Origin: Vibrio casei
GTDB lineage: Bacteria > Pseudomonadota > Gammaproteobacteria > Enterobacterales > Vibrionaceae
Length of the DNA: 7,520 nucleotides
Assembly (NCBI RefSeq): GCF_002218025.2
Contig: NZ_AP018684.1
Span: 1-7,520 of the forward strand
Direction of reading: 5' to 3'
Both the position numbers and the translations under genes were made by a program. The notes under the pieces are model-generated. The model saw only the letters and a program-made list of their open reading frames with translations, did not search any database and was not told the origin of the DNA. The first letter of the stretch is position 1; the number at the start of each line of letters is the position of its first letter. Below, in pieces: positions 5,642 to 7,520 of the stretch.

Positions 5642-5921
5642 CCCTTTTGGCGATATTAAAAAAAAGACCAGACCCTCAAAGAAAAATGAGTTTATTGAAT
5701 CGGCTAAAGTTGACGGTACCGCTTCCAAGTCCCTTGATAAAAATGAAAGAAGAGGTTCTAGCTATATCAACAAAGAAACCGGTGAGAGGATTAAGCTTTC
5801 AGGGAAAGTGTTGCAAGTTCCAGTAAATGGTTATGAATTGGAGATCTTAGAAAATGGGGCTAAGAAAGCAGGGTTACCCATAGGTAGTTACTTAAGAAAT
5901 TTAGGATTAGAGGTTAAATGA
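5631..5921 (+). CDS. Small ribbon-helix-helix-like partner of ParA, probable ParB/ParG functional analogue (96 aa)
   Basis: The N-terminal 55 residues are polar, Lys-rich and probably flexible. The C-terminal part reads as one strand (GKVLQVPV, about 58-65), a helix (YELEILENGAKKAG, about 68-81) and a second helix (IGSYLRNLGLE, about 84-94), the layout of a ribbon-helix-helix DNA-binding dimer. This matches partners of short ParA proteins, where the folded domain binds operator repeats and the mobile tail touches the ATPase. The ATG lies inside the end of parA (11-bp overlap) with GGAGG at 5620-5624, so translation is coupled. Expected role: bind the five 11-bp repeats as centromere and repressor. 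A mobilisation-type ribbon-helix-helix protein is the main alternative, but no relaxase is nearby. Confidence 0.75.
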   Translation: MKNNPFGDIKKKTRPSKKNEFIESAKVDGTASKSLDKNERRGSSYINKETGERIKLSGKVLQVPVNGYELEILENGAKKAGLPIGSYLRNLGLEVK

Positions 5922-5943
5922 ATTATTATTTTAACTATCTAAT

Positions 5944-5981
5944 AAAACGAACGATAGACAATATCTATACGTTCGTTTTTT
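5944..5981. terminator. Bidirectional terminator between the parA operon and the convergent lipoprotein operon
   Basis: AAAACGAACG-ATAGA (5944-5958) pairs with TCTAT-A-CGTTCGTTTT (5964-5979) around a 5-base loop, with one bulged A. T-runs follow on both strands. It sits 22 bp after the stop of the 96-aa gene and 10 bp beyond the end of the convergent gene, so it can end both transcripts. Confidence 0.88.
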
Positions 5982-5991
5982 CATGAACATA

Positions 5992-6486
5992 TCAGTAGCA
6001 AGTTGTATTTGTAGTAGTACCAATCCTATTAGAGTAACAATTAACAGTAGTATTGTTATTAGATTGAATCGTTCTCATTTGCTGTTGTTGCTGTTGTTGC
6101 TGTTGTTGCTGTCTATATTTCTCAATAATATAAACTTGTTGTTCAAGTATTGGCTGAACTGATTTACACCCATTTTTAATATCGTCTTCTTTAGCAGATA
6201 AAGCCATTTCATTATATTTAATTACTTTATTCCTCACTTCATCTTGATTATAAACCCAATGATTAAACGTGTCAGATATAGCCCTTTTATATCTTGCGTA
6301 ATCGTAAGCTGTAAAGTGATCTTTTTTATAACATATTTCATTTTTAACATACAAAAGAGCAGTCTGATCAACTAAATTATCCGGCATTGTTTGTTTAGTG
6401 TTGTAACTTGTTGACTGACAAGATGTAAGTGTGAATAATAACAAAATAATCAAACAGTTATTTACTTTAAAAATTTTTTTAATCAT
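5992..6486 (-). CDS. Lipoprotein with a polyglutamine tract (164 aa)
   Basis: A lipoprotein signal is clear: a basic N terminus (MIKKIFK), a hydrophobic core (LIILLLF) and the lipobox LTSC with C23 as the lipidated cysteine. The next residue is Gln, not Asp, so outer-membrane sorting is likely. The mature protein is mainly helical and charged up to about residue 125, followed by eleven glutamines in a row (126-136) and then a Ser/Asn/Thr-rich tail containing NCYSNRIG and ending in TTCY. The tract is coded by CAG-CAA-CAA repeats (6079-6111 on the plus strand); changes in copy number would alter tract length without shifting the frame. The ATG shares ATGA with the stop of the upstream gene, so both are one operon, ending at 5944-5981. 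The function is not recognised. Confidence 0.8.
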   Translation of the reverse strand: MIKKIFKVNNCLIILLLFTLTSCQSTSYNTKQTMPDNLVDQTALLYVKNEICYKKDHFTAYDYARYKRAISDTFNHWVYNQDEVRNKVIKYNEMALSAKEDDIKNGCKSVQPILEQQVYIIEKYRQQQQQQQQQQQMRTIQSNNNTTVNCYSNRIGTTTNTTCY

Positions 6487-6806
6487 GACTTCACCAATAT
6501 TTTTATATAATTAACATCATAATTAAAATCGATTTCATGTTCCTTGAAAAGTTTTTTTGCCATTTCAATGGCCTCCAATTTCGCTTCATCATTATAATGA
6601 ACAAGAATTGTTTTTTCTTTTTTAACGTTTTCAACTTTTAAAATATCAAGACTAGATTCAACTTGCCTACAAATCATATTAAAAGCCTCTAACACTTCTA
6701 AACTGTGTACAGAACGACTTATCGTATCAGATACAGATTCAAACCCTTTTGCATTCGACTCCAACAGCTTATAAACGTCATCTTTAATTCTAATTGAAGC
6801 ACTCAT
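6483..6806 (-). CDS. Ribbon-helix-helix DNA-binding protein, probable regulator (107 aa)
   Basis: The start at 6806 is chosen because it has GAGG at 7-base spacing and begins directly with the DNA-binding fold; an upstream in-frame ATG at 6869 would add 21 hydrophobic, low-quality residues. The strand ASIRIKDD, a helix (VYKLLESNAKG) and a second helix (VSDTISRSVHSLEVL) fit a ribbon-helix-helix domain of the CopG or SeqA N-terminal type. The C-terminal half (about 60-107) is charged and mixed alpha/beta, perhaps for oligomerisation or ligand sensing; it matches no domain I know. The gene overlaps the lipoprotein gene by ATGA. Two ATTGCATT words exactly 60 bp apart upstream are candidate operators, suggesting self-regulation. 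No toxin-like protein is paired with it, so an antitoxin role is not supported. Confidence 0.7.
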   Translation of the reverse strand: MSASIRIKDDVYKLLESNAKGFESVSDTISRSVHSLEVLEAFNMICRQVESSLDILKVENVKKEKTILVHYNDEAKLEAIEMAKKLFKEHEIDFNYDVNYIKILVKS

Positions 6807-6820
6807 TTTAAACCTCATAC

Positions 6821-6888
6821 ATTGCATTAATACAAAAACAGAACCATACAGCAGTGGTAAAAAAAACAAAAGTAGTAATTATTGCATT
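6821..6888 (-). promoter_or_regulatory. Candidate operator pair ATTGCATT upstream of the ribbon-helix-helix gene
   Basis: ATTGCATT occurs at 6821-6828 and 6881-6888, 60 bp apart, one copy close to the ribosome site and one further upstream in the promoter region of the minus-strand operon. They could be binding sites for the product of 6483-6806. The motif is short, so the call is tentative. Confidence 0.3.
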
Positions 6889-6993
6889 TGTGGTAAGAAG
6901 ACAAAATAAGGTAAAAGGAAGAGATGTGATATAAATGAATATTCACTCTTACGAAATTGATTCGCGATATAACCATTATGGTAAATGAGCACT

Positions 6994-7023
6994 TTGTATT
7001 ACAATGTAATCAACGTAATACAA
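6994..7023 (+). promoter_or_regulatory. Inverted-repeat operator of the toxin-antitoxin operon
   Basis: TTGTATTAC (6994-7002) and GTAATACAA (7015-7023) form a perfect 9-bp inverted repeat with 12 bases between, and a third half-site GTAAT lies at 7006-7010, so ATTAC/GTAAT appears three times. It overlaps the first bases of the AAGGAGG ribosome site. This is the usual position for autoregulation by a ribbon-helix-helix antitoxin or its complex with toxin. Confidence 0.65.
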
Positions 7024-7034
7024 GGAGGCTTACC

Positions 7035-7274
7035 ATGCCATCTATGTCAGTCAGAATTCCAGAAGATATCGAACAAAAACTAACACTACTTGCCAAGTCC
7101 ACGGGGCGAACAAAGTCATGGATTACCAACCAAGCAATTCAAGATTACCTAGTTCGTGAGCTTTGGCAGATTAATGAAATTAAAGACGCTTTGAATGAAG
7201 CTGATTCGGGACAGTTTGCCAATAAAGAAGAAGTGCAGGACGTATTCTCTAAGTGGGGCGTAAATGCAGATTAA
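7035..7274 (+). CDS. CopG/ParD-like antitoxin of a type II toxin-antitoxin pair (79 aa)
   Basis: The start at 7035 has a near-perfect AAGGAGG (7022-7028) at 6-base spacing; an upstream in-frame ATG at 6957 would read through the operator and is rejected. SMSVRIPED (about 3-11) is the DNA-contacting strand, followed by helices IEQKLTLLAKSTG and SWITNQAIQDYLV, a textbook ribbon-helix-helix. The C-terminal half (about 46-79, ending in EVQDVFSKWGVNAD) is acidic and helical, as expected for the toxin-binding tail. The toxin gene starts inside its last 11 bases, giving coupled translation. Known members of this pairing neutralise the toxin and repress the operon through upstream repeats, here 6994-7023. 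Such pairs are frequent in Vibrio superintegrons and on plasmids. Confidence 0.88.
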   Translation: MPSMSVRIPEDIEQKLTLLAKSTGRTKSWITNQAIQDYLVRELWQINEIKDALNEADSGQFANKEEVQDVFSKWGVNAD

Positions 7275-7520
7275 GTGGCTTAAAAAAGCCTTAGTCAACC
7301 TAGAACAGTCCGCGGAATATCTACACGAATACAACCCACGATCATCACGTGAATTTGTTCAAGAGGTTTATGACTTAACAAACCTCCTAAAAACAAATCC
7401 AGCTATGGGCCGCACTGGGCGAGTGTTTGGAACAAGAGAGCTTATCCTAAATAAGTATCCCTACCTCATACCTTATCGAATCAAAGATAACTGTATTGAA
7501 ATTTTAAGAGTATTCCCTAC
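7264..7520 (+). CDS. RelE/ParE-superfamily toxin, C terminus cut by the window edge
   Basis: The ATG at 7264 lies within the end of the antitoxin gene (11-bp overlap). The first 85 residues are present and open: MQIKWLKKAL, a helix with EQSAEYLHEYNP, then FVQEVYDLTNLLKTNP, the turn AMGRTGRVFGTRELIL, and strands YPYLIPYRIKD and CIEILRVFPT. This order of helices followed by beta strands, with the G-R-x-G-x-x-x-G-T-R-E and Y-R-(I/V)-x-x-x-x-(I/V)-x-I-L-R-V signatures, is typical of ParE/YacB-like toxins. Family members end 5-15 residues further on, so little is missing. ParE types poison DNA gyrase and RelE types cleave ribosome-bound mRNA; sequence alone favours the ParE-like side but does not settle it. 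Confidence 0.88.
   Translation, partial: MQIKWLKKALVNLEQSAEYLHEYNPRSSREFVQEVYDLTNLLKTNPAMGRTGRVFGTRELILNKYPYLIPYRIKDNCIEILRVFP

Noticed and set aside
7149..7334. Minus-strand frame across the toxin-antitoxin junction
   Set aside because: Antisense to both well-supported genes and without a ribosome site or known motif.

Overview
The window is AT-rich DNA from a gammaproteobacterium, most likely a Vibrio or close relative. The best support is a half attC site at 1364-1413 with the layout of Vibrio superintegron repeats, placed just after a small cassette-like gene for a secreted protein. Almost every other gene is of a kind carried on plasmids, integrative elements or integron cassettes, so this is an accessory region, not core chromosome. 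No replication initiator, conjugation gene, insertion sequence, CRISPR array, tRNA or rRNA was recognised.

Left part (1-1413): a minus-strand gene for a small secreted protein (127-477) with its terminator at 51-80, then a plus-strand gene for another small secreted protein (start best placed at 838, end 1359) followed by the left half of a Vibrio-type attC. From 1414 to 2563 there is about 1.15 kb without a convincing gene. It holds two long imperfect or near-perfect hairpins (1905-1957 and 2112-2160), a good sigma70-type promoter (2213-2241) and a densely folded stretch (2244-2539).

Centre (2564-4804): three tightly overlapping plus-strand genes form one operon: a small basic helix-turn-helix protein, a complete tyrosine recombinase with the full R-K-H-R-H-Y catalytic set, and a two-pass membrane protein with a long charged coiled coil. 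The operon is preceded by the roughly 315-nt structured leader and followed by about 410 nt of structured non-coding sequence ending in a strong intrinsic terminator (4779-4804). Leader, small DNA-binding protein, recombinase, membrane coiled coil and structured tail look like one unit, and this is the best candidate here for an undescribed mobile-element module.

Right part (4915-7520): a partition-type cassette has five TACGTA motifs exactly 11 bp apart (4915-4969), a short ParA ATPase and an overlapping small ribbon-helix-helix-like protein. It ends at a bidirectional terminator (5944-5981) shared with a convergent minus-strand operon that encodes a ribbon-helix-helix protein and a lipoprotein with an 11-glutamine tract. 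The window closes with a type II toxin-antitoxin pair: a CopG-like antitoxin with an inverted-repeat operator, and a RelE/ParE-type toxin cut off by the window edge.

Functional reading (inference): recombination (HTH protein and recombinase), segregation (ParA and small partner) and addiction (toxin-antitoxin) are three ways for a mobile element to persist, and here they lie side by side within a probable superintegron or plasmid setting.
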